Notes: generated by a model not told the origin, from the letters alone. Positions 40,301-48,187 are shown, numbered from the stretch's first letter. The stretch is 64,000 nucleotides of DNA from Ramlibacter sp. PS4R-6 (GCF_037572775.1 NZ_JBBHKA010000001.1:930001-994000); one strand, 5' to 3'. A program made the numbers and translations.

Positions 40301-42205
40301 AGCGGCCTGTCGAGCGCGGGCGGCTACGGCTACGACTCGGGCTCCGGCGGCAGCGGCGCCGCGATCACGCTGACCGCGACCCAGCTCAACGTCCCGACCA
40401 TCGATGCACGGGGCTTCGCCGGCAGCGGCGGCAGCGGCGGCAACGGCGGCAATGTGACCGTCACCGTCACGGGCAGCAACGCCACGATCGGGAACCTGAA
40501 GGCGCAGGCCGGCGACGGCGAGACCGGCGGCGGCACCGGCGGCGTGGTCAGCATCACGGGCGGCACGGGAACGATCCTGTCCGTCACCTCAATCAGCACG
40601 GCCGGCGGCTCGACGACGTCGCTGGGCGCGGGCGGCTCGGGCGGCACCGTCACACTGTTGGCGGGAACCGTCAACTCCCCGATCTACGTCGTTTCGAGCG
40701 GTGGGTCGGGTGGGGGCAGCCTGACCGGCGCCGGTGGCGTGGGCGGGGACGGTGGCCACGTCAAGATCGAGCAGTCGACTGGCGCGTGGAACGCAAGCTA
40801 TGTTTCGGTCGACGCGGCGGGCGGCACCGGCGGCGCCGGCTCATCGCTGCAGGCCGCGGGTGGCACCGGGGGCGACGTGAGCCTTGGTGCCAAGGGTGGC
40901 GTGCTGACGCTGTCCAGCGGCGACCTTGGTGCGAGCGGCGGCTACTCCAACGACGCGCCCGGCACGCACGGCACGGTGCGCGTCACCGGCGTCGGCACCG
41001 CCGCCGGTACCGGCGTGGTGGTCAACGGCGCCGTCAACTTCAGCGGCAACTGGGTCAACAGCGGCACCTTCAACATCGGCAGCCTGGGCTCGGTGGGCGG
41101 CGGCGGCTACTTCAGCAACACCGGCAAGGTGTTCATGACGGGCAGCGCCGACCTGTTCGCCAACGGCGGCGTGCTGAACTCGGGCACCATCTCCGCCGCC
41201 AGCGGCAGCATGTCGGCCAACGTCACGAACAACGCCGGCCTGGTCACCATCGCCGCCGACGCGTCACTCGACACCGGCGCCATGCAGAACGACGGCACGC
41301 TCGAAGTCTTCGGGACCTTGTACGCCTCGGGCGGCTGTCTCCTGCTGAGCGCCTGCGCGGCGACCGTCAGCGGGCTCGTCAACGGCAACAACGGTGTCAT
41401 CCTGGGCACCGGCACCATCGTCACGGACGTCCTCGACAACTACGGCAAGATCTCGCCCGGCGTGGGGAACAAGGGCATCGGCACGCTCACCCTCAACGGC
41501 GACGTGATCTTCGAGCCGGATTCGGTGCTGGCCGTGGACATCGAGAACGTCGAGAACTACGACCACTTCAACGTCAGCGGCTCCGCGACCTTCGCAGGGC
41601 TGGCCAAGCAGCAAGGGGCCACCACGACGGTCCTCGGCGCGCCGCAGATCCTGGTGTCGTTCACGAAGAACGTGAGCATCTCGACCGACGACACGTTCAC
41701 CATCATGACGAGCGCGAGCACGACCATCGGTACGCTGCCCGACGTCTCGGCCGGCCAGCTGGCGGTCGTGCCGTCGCCGTCCGGGTTCACGCTAGTGGCC
41801 ACTTCGCCGGTCACGCCGCCGTCGCCGGCCCCGTCGCCGACGCCCGTGCCCTCGCCGAGCCCGTCGCCGAGCCCGGCGCCGTCAGCCACGCCGGCACCGT
41901 CGCCCGCGCCCACGCCGGCACCCACGCCCGCGCCCACGCCGGCACCCACGCCCGCGCCGACGGCCGCGCCCACGCCGGCCCCGACGACGGCGCCGCCGCC
42001 ACCCGCCCCGCCGCCGACGACGCAGGTCGAAAAGATCCTCGAGCTGATCGACGGCGACCACGCGCAGGCCGCGGAGATCATCGCGACGATGGACACGAAC
42101 CCGCTCACCACCTTCACCACGCTCGTGCTGAAGGAGGAGAAGAAGCAGGAAGAGAACAAGCAGCCCGCGGCCGACAACGTCGTCGCCAACGTCTGCACGA
42201 AGTAG
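37382..42205 (+). CDS. Filamentous-haemagglutinin-type secreted protein, paralogue (1607 aa)
   Basis: This is a shorter paralogue of the gene at 29181. After a different first 14 residues (MNKPSRPRHVAAAP), residues 15-333 are identical to residues 18-336 of the first protein: signal peptide plus TPS secretion domain. The middle (about 334-1475) is again Gly/Ser/Thr-rich beta-repeat sequence, but not the same sequence. A Pro-rich tract (about 1479-1547) and the same 60-residue C-terminal module, ending CTK, complete it. GTG 37382 follows GGAAAG. It converges on the glcD-like gene, six bases away. It is probably surface-exposed or partly retained; its partner transporter is not seen. Confidence 0.88.
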   Translation: MNKPSRPRHVAAAPSPAVAGFRPAGVALAVAAAFMGVSNAFGQPAGAQAIQGQALLQQQGNSLVVKTTNAAGTNRSVINWQSFSVPTGSTTRFDQPTAQSLSINRVLGTDPSAIFGTLSSNGRLVLVNPAGIAVGAGAVVDTAGFTASTLKMSEADALAGRLIFGDGQLAGGALKVDGSIVARSGDVVLIAPNVQVGQQALVQAPNGATLLAAGQKVELTGRGLEGIVMQVQAPANEAVNLGTLQGDAVGVFAGTLKHSGLVSANAVTIEGGKVVLKAAGDNLVDGVTTAKAGDKGGSVDVLGERVALYGNASIDASGAKGGGSVRIGGDLHGDNAQVPNAQFTFVGENARINADATQSGDGGRVIVWSDDTTRYWGQISAKGGAQGGNGGFAEVSGRKHLDFAGAADLRAAAGKAGTLLLDPNDLYIDSGPNDAGSVAAGGGWVFGGSSPTNHLNVNILQTQLGLSDVLVKTTASVAGGNGDIFVDAPVTWSSAHMLALTADRNIEVNSAMSAGSASGMLVLSAGSAINQAAPITVPKLMVFSGGLADLSNSGNTVGTLAAVSGSLNFVNSTDLTIGTLSASGVVTATVPGVQFHSSVSITAASGDLTVSQPIKAFDPSATVALEATTGTIWLNANLTAASTASIASAGLYAGNSINQDSGASVTAQTLGIYAGNAVSMNGSNKVATLGVTGGSAGGNFSFTNTAPLALEWYDEAFWADGVEWGTGNVSITTTGTNSHVDVNSDISAGGKVSITSSGNINSGSFTSVGGGSVVLSASGNIGVGPVSTSGAVGSGATDGSVSMTAGGSISFNTIDTSAASAVNGGKVSLSAGAGGISGYGIYTYGGDSSLGAGGTGGAVELKATSTGYVSVYEIRTGGGSGGSGAAGGTGGAVTIGTASGFINVSYIDTSGSDGADSGGAEAGGTGGAVSITSTGAGILLSQVTAEGGDGYGGGTGGNGGVITISSGASLGVGSGLSSAGGYGYDSGSGGSGAAITLTATQLNVPTIDARGFAGSGGSGGNGGNVTVTVTGSNATIGNLKAQAGDGETGGGTGGVVSITGGTGTILSVTSISTAGGSTTSLGAGGSGGTVTLLAGTVNSPIYVVSSGGSGGGSLTGAGGVGGDGGHVKIEQSTGAWNASYVSVDAAGGTGGAGSSLQAAGGTGGDVSLGAKGGVLTLSSGDLGASGGYSNDAPGTHGTVRVTGVGTAAGTGVVVNGAVNFSGNWVNSGTFNIGSLGSVGGGGYFSNTGKVFMTGSADLFANGGVLNSGTISAASGSMSANVTNNAGLVTIAADASLDTGAMQNDGTLEVFGTLYASGGCLLLSACAATVSGLVNGNNGVILGTGTIVTDVLDNYGKISPGVGNKGIGTLTLNGDVIFEPDSVLAVDIENVENYDHFNVSGSATFAGLAKQQGATTTVLGAPQILVSFTKNVSISTDDTFTIMTSASTTIGTLPDVSAGQLAVVPSPSGFTLVATSPVTPPSPAPSPTPVPSPSPSPSPAPSATPAPSPAPTPAPTPAPTPAPTPAPTAAPTPAPTTAPPPPAPPPTTQVEKILELIDGDHAQAAEIIATMDTNPLTTFTTLVLKEEKKQEENKQPAADNVVANVCTK
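37424..38380 (+). repeat. 957-bp duplicated block, copy 2
   Basis: Gap-free match to 29232-30188 with roughly 15 silent differences. See that entry for extent. The sharp ends at both sides and the lack of amino-acid change point to recent gene conversion or duplication plus selection on the protein. Confidence 0.93.
41816..42022 (+). repeat. Proline-rich tandem repeat tract of the second adhesin
   Basis: It encodes Pro-Ser then Pro-Ala-Pro-Thr units (repeated GCGCCCACGCCG-like 12-base units near 41908-41960). It is about half as long as the tract in the first adhesin, consistent with length change by slippage or unequal recombination. Confidence 0.88.
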
Positions 42206-42211
42206 CGCGGC

Positions 42212-43705
42212 TCAGAAGCGCGGCAGGTCGGCGTGCGGCAGCCGGCCGCCGCGCACCACCATCTTCCCGTACTCGGCGCAGCGCCGCAGCTGCGGGATGA
42301 CCTTGCCCGGGTTGAGCAGCCCCTTCGCGTCGAAGGCGCGCTTGACGCCGGACATCTGCTCGCGCTCCTCGGCGGTGAACTGCACGCACATCGAGTTGAG
42401 TTTTTCGACACCCACGCCGTGTTCGCCCGTGACCGTTCCGCCCATGGCGACGCTGGTCTCCAGGATGTCTGCGCCAAACAGTTCCGCGCGGTGCAACTGG
42501 TCCGCGACGTTCGCGTCGAAAAGGATCAGCGGGTGCAGGTTGCCGTCGCCGGCGTGGAAGACGTTGACGCAGCGCAGTTCGTATTTGCGCTCCATCTGCT
42601 GGATGGCCAGCAGGATGTCCGCGAGCCGCTTGCGCGGGATCGTCGAATCCATGCACATGTAGTCGGGGCTGATGCGCCCCGACGCCGGGAAGGCGTTCTT
42701 GCGGCCGCTCCAGAAGCGCAGCCGCTCGGCCTCGTCACGGCTCACGGCGATGGCGGTGGCGCCGGCGGCGCGCAGCACCTCGCTCATGCGGCCGATCTCT
42801 TCTTCCACTTCTTCGGGGGTGCCGTCGCTCTCGCACAGCAGGATCGCTTCCGCCGCCAGGTCGTAGCCGGCGTGCACGAAGTCCTCGACCGCCGCCGTCA
42901 TGGGCTTGTCCATCATCTCCAGGCCCGCGGGGATGATGCCGGCGGCGATCACCGCGGCCACCGCGTCGCCCGCGTGGCGCACGTCGCCGAAGCTGGCCAT
43001 GATGCAGCGCGCCAGTTGCGGCTTCGGGATGAGCCGGACCGTCACCTCCGTGATGACCGCGAGCATGCCTTCGCTGCCGATCACCACGGACAGCAGGTCC
43101 AGCCCGGGCGCGTCGAGCGCCTCGCCGCCGAAGGTGACGGGCTCGCCCTCGGCCGTGAAGCCGCGCGCCTTCAACACGTTGTGCAGCGTCAGGCCGTACT
43201 TCAGGCAGTGCACGCCGCCGGAGTTCTCGGCGACGTTGCCGCCGATGGTGCAGGCGATCTGGCTGGACGGATCGGGCGCGTAATACATGCCGTATGCGGA
43301 CGCGGCTTCGCTGATCGCGAGGTTGCGCACGCCGCATTGCACGCGCGCCGTGCGCGCGAGCGGGTCGATCGCGACGATGCGGTTGAACCTGGCGAGCGAC
43401 AGCGTCACGCCTTCGGCATGCGGCATCGCGCCGCCCGACAGGCCCGTGCCCGCGCCGCGCGCGACCACCGGGACGCCCAGCGCATGGCAGGCGCGCAGCA
43501 CCGCCTGCACCTGGGCTTCGTCCTCGGGCAGCGCCACCACCAGCGGGCGCTGGCGGTAGGCGGTGAGCCCGTCGCATTCGTAGGGCGTCGTGGACTCCGC
43601 GGTCCACAGCAACGCCTCCTTCGGCAACAGGGGCGCCAGGGCGCGCACCACCTGCGCCTGGCGTTCTGCGCGCGCGAGCGCGTGAGTGTCGGCGGGCGCG
43701 TTCAT
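42212..43705 (-). CDS. glcD: FAD-linked oxidase, GlcD type
   Basis: The 497-residue flavoprotein has a PCMH-type FAD-binding domain (about 50-230), with VVARGAGTGLSGGAMP and TIGGNVAENSGGVHCLKYG, and the FAD-oxidase C-terminal domain (about 230-470) with NVFHAGDGNLHPLI and GEHGVG. This matches the glycolate oxidase subunit GlcD and related D-2-hydroxyacid dehydrogenases. The partners glcE and glcF are not next to it, so the true substrate is uncertain. Its ATG overlaps the stop of the upstream enolase-superfamily gene by four bases (ATGA), so the two form a pair and may act in one 2-hydroxy or sugar acid pathway. Confidence 0.85.
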   Translation of the reverse strand: MNAPADTHALARAERQAQVVRALAPLLPKEALLWTAESTTPYECDGLTAYRQRPLVVALPEDEAQVQAVLRACHALGVPVVARGAGTGLSGGAMPHAEGVTLSLARFNRIVAIDPLARTARVQCGVRNLAISEAASAYGMYYAPDPSSQIACTIGGNVAENSGGVHCLKYGLTLHNVLKARGFTAEGEPVTFGGEALDAPGLDLLSVVIGSEGMLAVITEVTVRLIPKPQLARCIMASFGDVRHAGDAVAAVIAAGIIPAGLEMMDKPMTAAVEDFVHAGYDLAAEAILLCESDGTPEEVEEEIGRMSEVLRAAGATAIAVSRDEAERLRFWSGRKNAFPASGRISPDYMCMDSTIPRKRLADILLAIQQMERKYELRCVNVFHAGDGNLHPLILFDANVADQLHRAELFGADILETSVAMGGTVTGEHGVGVEKLNSMCVQFTAEEREQMSGVKRAFDAKGLLNPGKVIPQLRRCAEYGKMVVRGGRLPHADLPRF

Positions 43706-44772
43706 GCGGCGAATTTTTCCACCGCGGCCTCGTCGAACGCGACGCCGCTGCCGACGACGCCTTCGATGTCGGCGCTGCCTTCGCGCACCGCGAGCGGTTG
43801 CTGCAGCACCGGGTTCCACCAGTCGGCGTACTCGAGCCAGCGCGCCGTCGGCGTGGCCGCGAGCAGTTGCGCGCTGGTTTCAGGCCACAGGTGGCTGGAG
43901 ACGCTGGCGCCGTACACCTGCGCCATCGCAGACACCGCGAGCCACCCGGTGACCCCACCGCACTTCATCACGTCGGGCATCACGTGGCCGCGCACGCCGG
44001 CATTGAACGCGTGGCGGAAATCCAGCGGCCCCCACCAGTTCTCGCCGGCCTGCAGCGGCGTCTTCGCCCGCTGGCCGAGTTCCACGAAGCCGGCGAAGTC
44101 GTGCGCCAGCACGGGCTCCTCGACCCACGCGAGCCCTTCGGCATCCAGCGCCGCCAGGCGTGCGCGCGCTTCGAGCGGCGACAGGCTCTGGTTGTAATCG
44201 ACCATCAGCGCCACGTCGGGCCCGACGGCCGCGCGCATCGCGCGGACCACCGCGATGTCCTGCGCCAGCGTGGGGTAGCCGACCTTGGCCTTCACGCCCT
44301 TGAAGCCCTGCCGGGCCCAGGCCTCCGCGGCGCGTGCCGAATCGCGTTCGCCGTCGTAGCCCACGCCGCCGTAGCAAGCGACCTTTTTCGGCTGCGCGCC
44401 CAGCAGCGCATGCAGGCCGACGCCCTGGGCGCGCGCCTGCGCATCCCACAACGCCATGTCGATGCCGGCAAGGGCCATGCCCACGAGCCCTTGCGTGCCG
44501 AGCAGGCGGAAGCGCGCGTGCAGCTGCTCGCTGAGCGCCGCCGGCGCCAGCGGCTGGCCCGCCACCAACGGCTCGAGGTTGCGCAGGAAGTCGGCGGTGG
44601 GCTTGAGCGCGGCCGGCGTGTAGGTGAACACGATGGACTGGCCGCGCGTGCCGTCCTCGGCGACGACGTCGACCAGCACCAGCGGCGAGCTCTCGATCGT
44701 GCCGGACGCGGTGCGGTGCGGCGTCGCCATCGGAACCTTCACGGGCCGGGCCTGCAGGGATCGGATCTTCAT
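43702..44772 (-). CDS. Mandelate racemase/muconate lactonizing-type enolase-superfamily enzyme
   Basis: The 356-residue protein has the capping domain (about 1-120) and the TIM barrel with the acid-sugar/mandelate racemase pattern: KxK in GVKAKVGY, metal ligands Asp in MVDYNQS, Glu in WVEEP and Glu in AGENWW, and the His in SSHLWPE. These residues fit a mandelate racemase-subgroup dehydratase or epimerase that removes the alpha-proton of a carboxylate. The substrate cannot be read from the sequence. ATG 44772 is chosen because MKIRSLQARPV is a normal start and upstream sequence is not conserved. It is paired with the GlcD-like oxidase. Confidence 0.88.
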   Translation of the reverse strand: MKIRSLQARPVKVPMATPHRTASGTIESSPLVLVDVVAEDGTRGQSIVFTYTPAALKPTADFLRNLEPLVAGQPLAPAALSEQLHARFRLLGTQGLVGMALAGIDMALWDAQARAQGVGLHALLGAQPKKVACYGGVGYDGERDSARAAEAWARQGFKGVKAKVGYPTLAQDIAVVRAMRAAVGPDVALMVDYNQSLSPLEARARLAALDAEGLAWVEEPVLAHDFAGFVELGQRAKTPLQAGENWWGPLDFRHAFNAGVRGHVMPDVMKCGGVTGWLAVSAMAQVYGASVSSHLWPETSAQLLAATPTARWLEYADWWNPVLQQPLAVREGSADIEGVVGSGVAFDEAAVEKFAA

Positions 44773-44833
44773 GGCGCCACTGTAGGCGGCAGCCACGCGG
44801 CGCGCATGAAGAATTTTCCGCGGGCGCCTGAAA

Positions 44834-46516
44834 TCAGGGCGCGGCGCCGGCCTCCAGGTGCTGCAGCACGCGCCGGGGGTCCTGCAGCAGCTCGTCGAGC
44901 GCGGCCCCCAGGCGCTGCAGCACGCCTTGCTCATCCGCGCCCCCGACCTTCGGTGAGGCGCCGGGCGCGGTGTCGGGCAGCCAGGCCGTCACGACGCGGA
45001 AACGCAGCGCCACGTCGAGGTGCGGCACCGGTTCCAGCCCCCGCGCGATGATGTGCTGTGCCAGCGCGGCGCGCAGGTCTCCGCCCTGCGGGCCTTCGGT
45101 GAGGATGGCGAAGCGCGCGTCCTCGATGCGGCACACGGTGTCGATCTCGCGCACCAGCCGCGACAGCCGCGATGCGGCGACCACCAGCGCGCGGTCGGCC
45201 GCGGTGCGACCGCCGCGCGCCAGGATGTCGCCGTGGTTGGCCAGCTCCACGACCAGCAGCGCGAAGCGGTGGTCCAGCCGCTGCGCGCGGCGCAGCGCAT
45301 CGCGCAGGCGCAGCATCAGCACCGGCAGCGTCGTCAGGCCCGTGAGCGGGTCGGTGCTGTCCAGCGCGCGCAGCCGGGCGCGGTTCTCGCTGAAGTCCTT
45401 GGCGCGCGCATGCAGGATGTACAGCAGAAGCGGGATCTCGATGGCCGAGCCGATCAGCACCGCGTACTGCGTCGCCCAGCTGTCGGCGATCACGCCCGCG
45501 GCGCGCAGCGCGGGAAAAGGGTAGGCGAGGTGCACAGGCAGGAAGCCGAGAAACAGCCAGCCCGAGTAGCGCTCGCCCCGCCGCCAGGTCCACAGGCACA
45601 GCGCCATGCTCAGGATCACGGCGGCCAGCCCATAGAGGTTCAGCAGTACGTAGGCCGCCGGCGACAGCACGGCGTTGTAGGCCAAGGCGAACAGCGCGCC
45701 GAACCCGATGAAGCCGAGCGTGAATCGGTCCACGCTGCGGCTGTGCCGCCGCAGCGCCACGGCTTCGCGGATGTTCCAGATGCCCGCCGCCGTCATCGCC
45801 AGCATGAAGAAGCCCGGCGCGGCGTCGTTGACCGCCGCCGACTGCGGCCACAGCAGCAGGCCGCCCAGCCCGGTGTACGCCAGCTGGAACATCAGCATCG
45901 CCAGCACGTAGGCGCAGTACGAGTAGAAGACGCGCTCGCCGTACAGGCGCCCGTGGATCAGGCCGACGATGAGCACCAGCAGGCCGAAGCCCAGGTACAT
46001 GCCGATGCCCACGAAGGTCCAGCGCTGCGCCTGCTGCAGTTCACCCTCGTCCATCAGCTGCAGGAACGGGCTCACGGGGGCCGGCTGGTTCTCGATGCGC
46101 AGCCACGCCCGGCCGCCCGCCGCCGGCACGTCGAACAGCGGCGTTGCCGCGGGATGGGCCCACTGCGCCACCGCCACGTGGTCGCCGGCGCGCTGCTCGT
46201 GCCAGCTGCCGTCGGGCGCGCGCGTGAAGAAGCTCGCGCGGTTGACCACGGTCGATCCGGACAGCTGCACATACGTCGCGCGCGCTGCGTCGTGCGCGGG
46301 CAGGTCCAGGCGCAGCCACAACGCGCCGGCGCCGAGGGCGAACGAACGCGGGTGCAACGGCTCGAGCTTCAGCGCGCCGCCCTCGACGTCGCTCACCGTG
46401 AGCGTGGCGGCAGGATCGACGGCGACCTGCGCCTGACGCGTGACGTCCGCGGCGAACGCCCCCGCCATGCCGAGCGCGAGCCCTGCCGCCAGCAGCCACC
46501 GTAGCCAGGTGCTCAG
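44834..46516 (-). CDS. 7TM-DISM membrane sensor with degenerate GGDEF domain, CTG start
   Basis: After a signal peptide (about residues 1-22, ending AGAFA) comes a periplasmic 7TMR-DISM extracellular domain (about 25-165), seven membrane helices (about 180-385) and a C-terminal GGDEF-like domain (about 395-540). DPLTGL, typical before GGDEF, is kept, but the signature reads R-I-E-D-A-R-F (463-469) where R-x-G-G-D-E-F is expected, so cyclic di-GMP synthesis is unlikely. The best start is CTG at 46516: AAGGAG lies six bases before it, it overlaps the LysR stop as CTGA, and it opens the signal peptide directly. GTG at 46537 is an alternative start. Confidence 0.83.
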   Translation of the reverse strand: MSTWLRWLLAAGLALGMAGAFAADVTRQAQVAVDPAATLTVSDVEGGALKLEPLHPRSFALGAGALWLRLDLPAHDAARATYVQLSGSTVVNRASFFTRAPDGSWHEQRAGDHVAVAQWAHPAATPLFDVPAAGGRAWLRIENQPAPVSPFLQLMDEGELQQAQRWTFVGIGMYLGFGLLVLIVGLIHGRLYGERVFYSYCAYVLAMLMFQLAYTGLGGLLLWPQSAAVNDAAPGFFMLAMTAAGIWNIREAVALRRHSRSVDRFTLGFIGFGALFALAYNAVLSPAAYVLLNLYGLAAVILSMALCLWTWRRGERYSGWLFLGFLPVHLAYPFPALRAAGVIADSWATQYAVLIGSAIEIPLLLYILHARAKDFSENRARLRALDSTDPLTGLTTLPVLMLRLRDALRRAQRLDHRFALLVVELANHGDILARGGRTAADRALVVAASRLSRLVREIDTVCRIEDARFAILTEGPQGGDLRAALAQHIIARGLEPVPHLDVALRFRVVTAWLPDTAPGASPKVGGADEQGVLQRLGAALDELLQDPRRVLQHLEAGAAP

Positions 46517-47382
46517 GCCAGGCTCCTTTGCAGCCACTCGGCGAAGGCCGCGCACTCCCAGCGGTCCATCGCGCCGGTGCGCCAGCACAGGTAGTGCGCA
46601 TGGGGGCTGGGCACGTTGCGCGCCGACACGCGTTCGAGCGAGCCGTTCTCCAGCCAGGGCGCACCCAGCTTCAGGCGCACGAGCGCGATGCCCAGGCCTT
46701 GCGCCGCGGCGTCGCACATCAGGCCGATGTCGTTGAACGAGGAGCCCTCGGCCGGCTCGCCCGTGTCGACGCCGTGCGCGAGGAACCAGGTGCGCCACGG
46801 CTCCAGGGGGCTCTTCAGCAGTTTGGCTCCGAGCAAGTCCTCCACCGTGTCGAAGGGCCCGTGCTCGCGCAGGTAGTGCGGCGCCGCCAGCGGCGTGACC
46901 TCGTCGGTCATCACGCAGACATGCTCGACGTCGGCGTAGCGGCCGGTGCCGAAGCGGATCATCAGGTCGGCATCTTCCGCGACCACGTCGAGCAGCGGGA
47001 TCGACACCTGCAGTGTCAGGTCGATCTCCGGATAGGCCTCGAGGAAGGCGCGCAGCCGCGGCATGAGGATGGAGCGCGCGAAGGTGGGCGTGACGGCCAC
47101 GCGCAGCTTGCGCTTGCCCTGCGCCGCATCCTTGCCCGGGAAACGCCCGAGCACCGCCAGGCCTTCGCGCACGTGAGCCAGGTACTCGCTGCCTTCGGTC
47201 GTGAGCGAGAAGTCGGCGCGGCCGAACAACTTGGTGCCCAGGATCTGTTCCAGCTGGCGCACGCGGTGGCTCACCGCGCTGGGCGTGACGCACAGCTCGT
47301 CGGCCGCCTGCGTCACCGAGCGCAACCGCGCCAGGGCCTCGAACGTCACGAGGCACTGGATCGGCGGGATGCGCGAAGTCAT
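46513..47382 (-). CDS. LysR family transcriptional regulator
   Basis: The 289-residue protein has an N-terminal winged helix-turn-helix (about residues 5-65: FEALARLRSVTQAADELCVTPSAVSHRVRQLE, read as SVTQAADELCVTPSAVSHRV) and an effector-binding domain (about 90-289) with RVAVTPTFA. The sequence resembles the GcvA-like group. ATG 47382 gives the normal start; the frame stays open further upstream, but that part overlaps the restriction gene and is not conserved in type. It is coupled to the membrane sensor behind it by the CTGA overlap. A 7-bp inverted repeat 17 bases upstream may be its operator. Confidence 0.92.
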   Translation of the reverse strand: MTSRIPPIQCLVTFEALARLRSVTQAADELCVTPSAVSHRVRQLEQILGTKLFGRADFSLTTEGSEYLAHVREGLAVLGRFPGKDAAQGKRKLRVAVTPTFARSILMPRLRAFLEAYPEIDLTLQVSIPLLDVVAEDADLMIRFGTGRYADVEHVCVMTDEVTPLAAPHYLREHGPFDTVEDLLGAKLLKSPLEPWRTWFLAHGVDTGEPAEGSSFNDIGLMCDAAAQGLGIALVRLKLGAPWLENGSLERVSARNVPSPHAHYLCWRTGAMDRWECAAFAEWLQRSLA

Positions 47383-47398
47383 AAAGATTGTGACTGAG

Positions 47399-47422
47399 GG
47401 AAAGGGATATTTTGGCCTTTCC
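47399..47422. promoter_or_regulatory. Inverted repeat, candidate LysR operator
   Basis: GGAAAGG and CCTTTCC pair perfectly around a 10-base AT-rich spacer. It lies between the LysR start and the restriction gene. LysR regulators commonly bind such dyads and repress themselves. This is inferred from position and symmetry. Confidence 0.4.
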
Positions 47423-47479
47423 GCTTCGTGCCGTGAAGGCGGGCTGCGGTAATCCGGGCGGTGCACATACACTTCAGTG

Positions 47480-48187
47480 ATGTTCGAGACTCGCACATAC
47501 GACGACCCGCTTGTTCTTGCCCCGGAAATTAGACAGCGCTGGGCATTTCTGGAAACCAGCTCCGCTGCGGCGGTGCTGCGCTCGGTGTGCCCAGAAGAGT
47601 GGCGTGACATTACGGAAGTTCTCAGAACGTTCACCCTCAATCCTCCCAGCTGGCTTCGAGCGGGCGGGAACCGTGGGCAAGTTGCGATCGAAATCGACAA
47701 CATGTTCAACGCTCGTGGCTGGCGAGAGACTAGGGTGGACCTTCTCACCAGAGGCGAACTTCTGTCGCGTGCGGGAGCAGTGACCGGTGAACTCCCCGAA
47801 ATGCGCCAAGAAGGCTACTTGGTCGACAACTTCAAGGGCCGCGTAGCACTGGACGTCGAGTGGAATGCGAAAGACGGCAACTTGGATCGTGATCTATCTG
47901 CGTACCGGTCATGGCACGACGCTGGTGTCATTTCAGCTGCAGTGCTCATCACCCAGGATCAACTTTCTTTAAGAGGATTGGCCGATGAGATCTGGGCCGC
48001 ACACTTGCTGACCTTACCCGCTGCTCAGAGGACAGCCAGAGTCCCGATTGATCTCCGAACTTCTACGACGACAAATCTTGAGAAGGCAACGCTTCGGGTC
48101 CGCCGCGGTGTAATGGGCACGTGCCCATTACTAATCGTCGCGGCGAACCGAGCGACCTGGAACGGTCAGCCCTATTCGGTTGTCTGA
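47480..48187 (+). CDS. BglII-family type II restriction endonuclease
   Basis: The 235-residue protein resembles the BglII restriction endonuclease family in length (BglII has 223 residues) and in its core, YLVDNFKGRVALDVEWNAKDG (read as VDNFKGRVALDVEWN, residues 115-129, then AKDG), which supplies Asp and Glu metal ligands of a PD-(D/E)xK-like site. The specificity is not proven; BglII itself cuts AGATCT. ATG 47480 was chosen; a GTG directly before it (47477) is also possible. GC content is visibly lower than in neighbouring genes. It converges on the methyltransferase gene with a 16-base overlap, a typical restriction-modification pair. Confidence 0.8.
   Translation: MFETRTYDDPLVLAPEIRQRWAFLETSSAAAVLRSVCPEEWRDITEVLRTFTLNPPSWLRAGGNRGQVAIEIDNMFNARGWRETRVDLLTRGELLSRAGAVTGELPEMRQEGYLVDNFKGRVALDVEWNAKDGNLDRDLSAYRSWHDAGVISAAVLITQDQLSLRGLADEIWAAHLLTLPAAQRTARVPIDLRTSTTTNLEKATLRVRRGVMGTCPLLIVAANRATWNGQPYSVV

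Noticed and set aside
28871..42205. Adhesin locus as a mobile element or prophage
   Set aside because: No integrase, transposase, attachment repeats or tRNA next to it; paralogue recombination explains the duplicated block and the scar.
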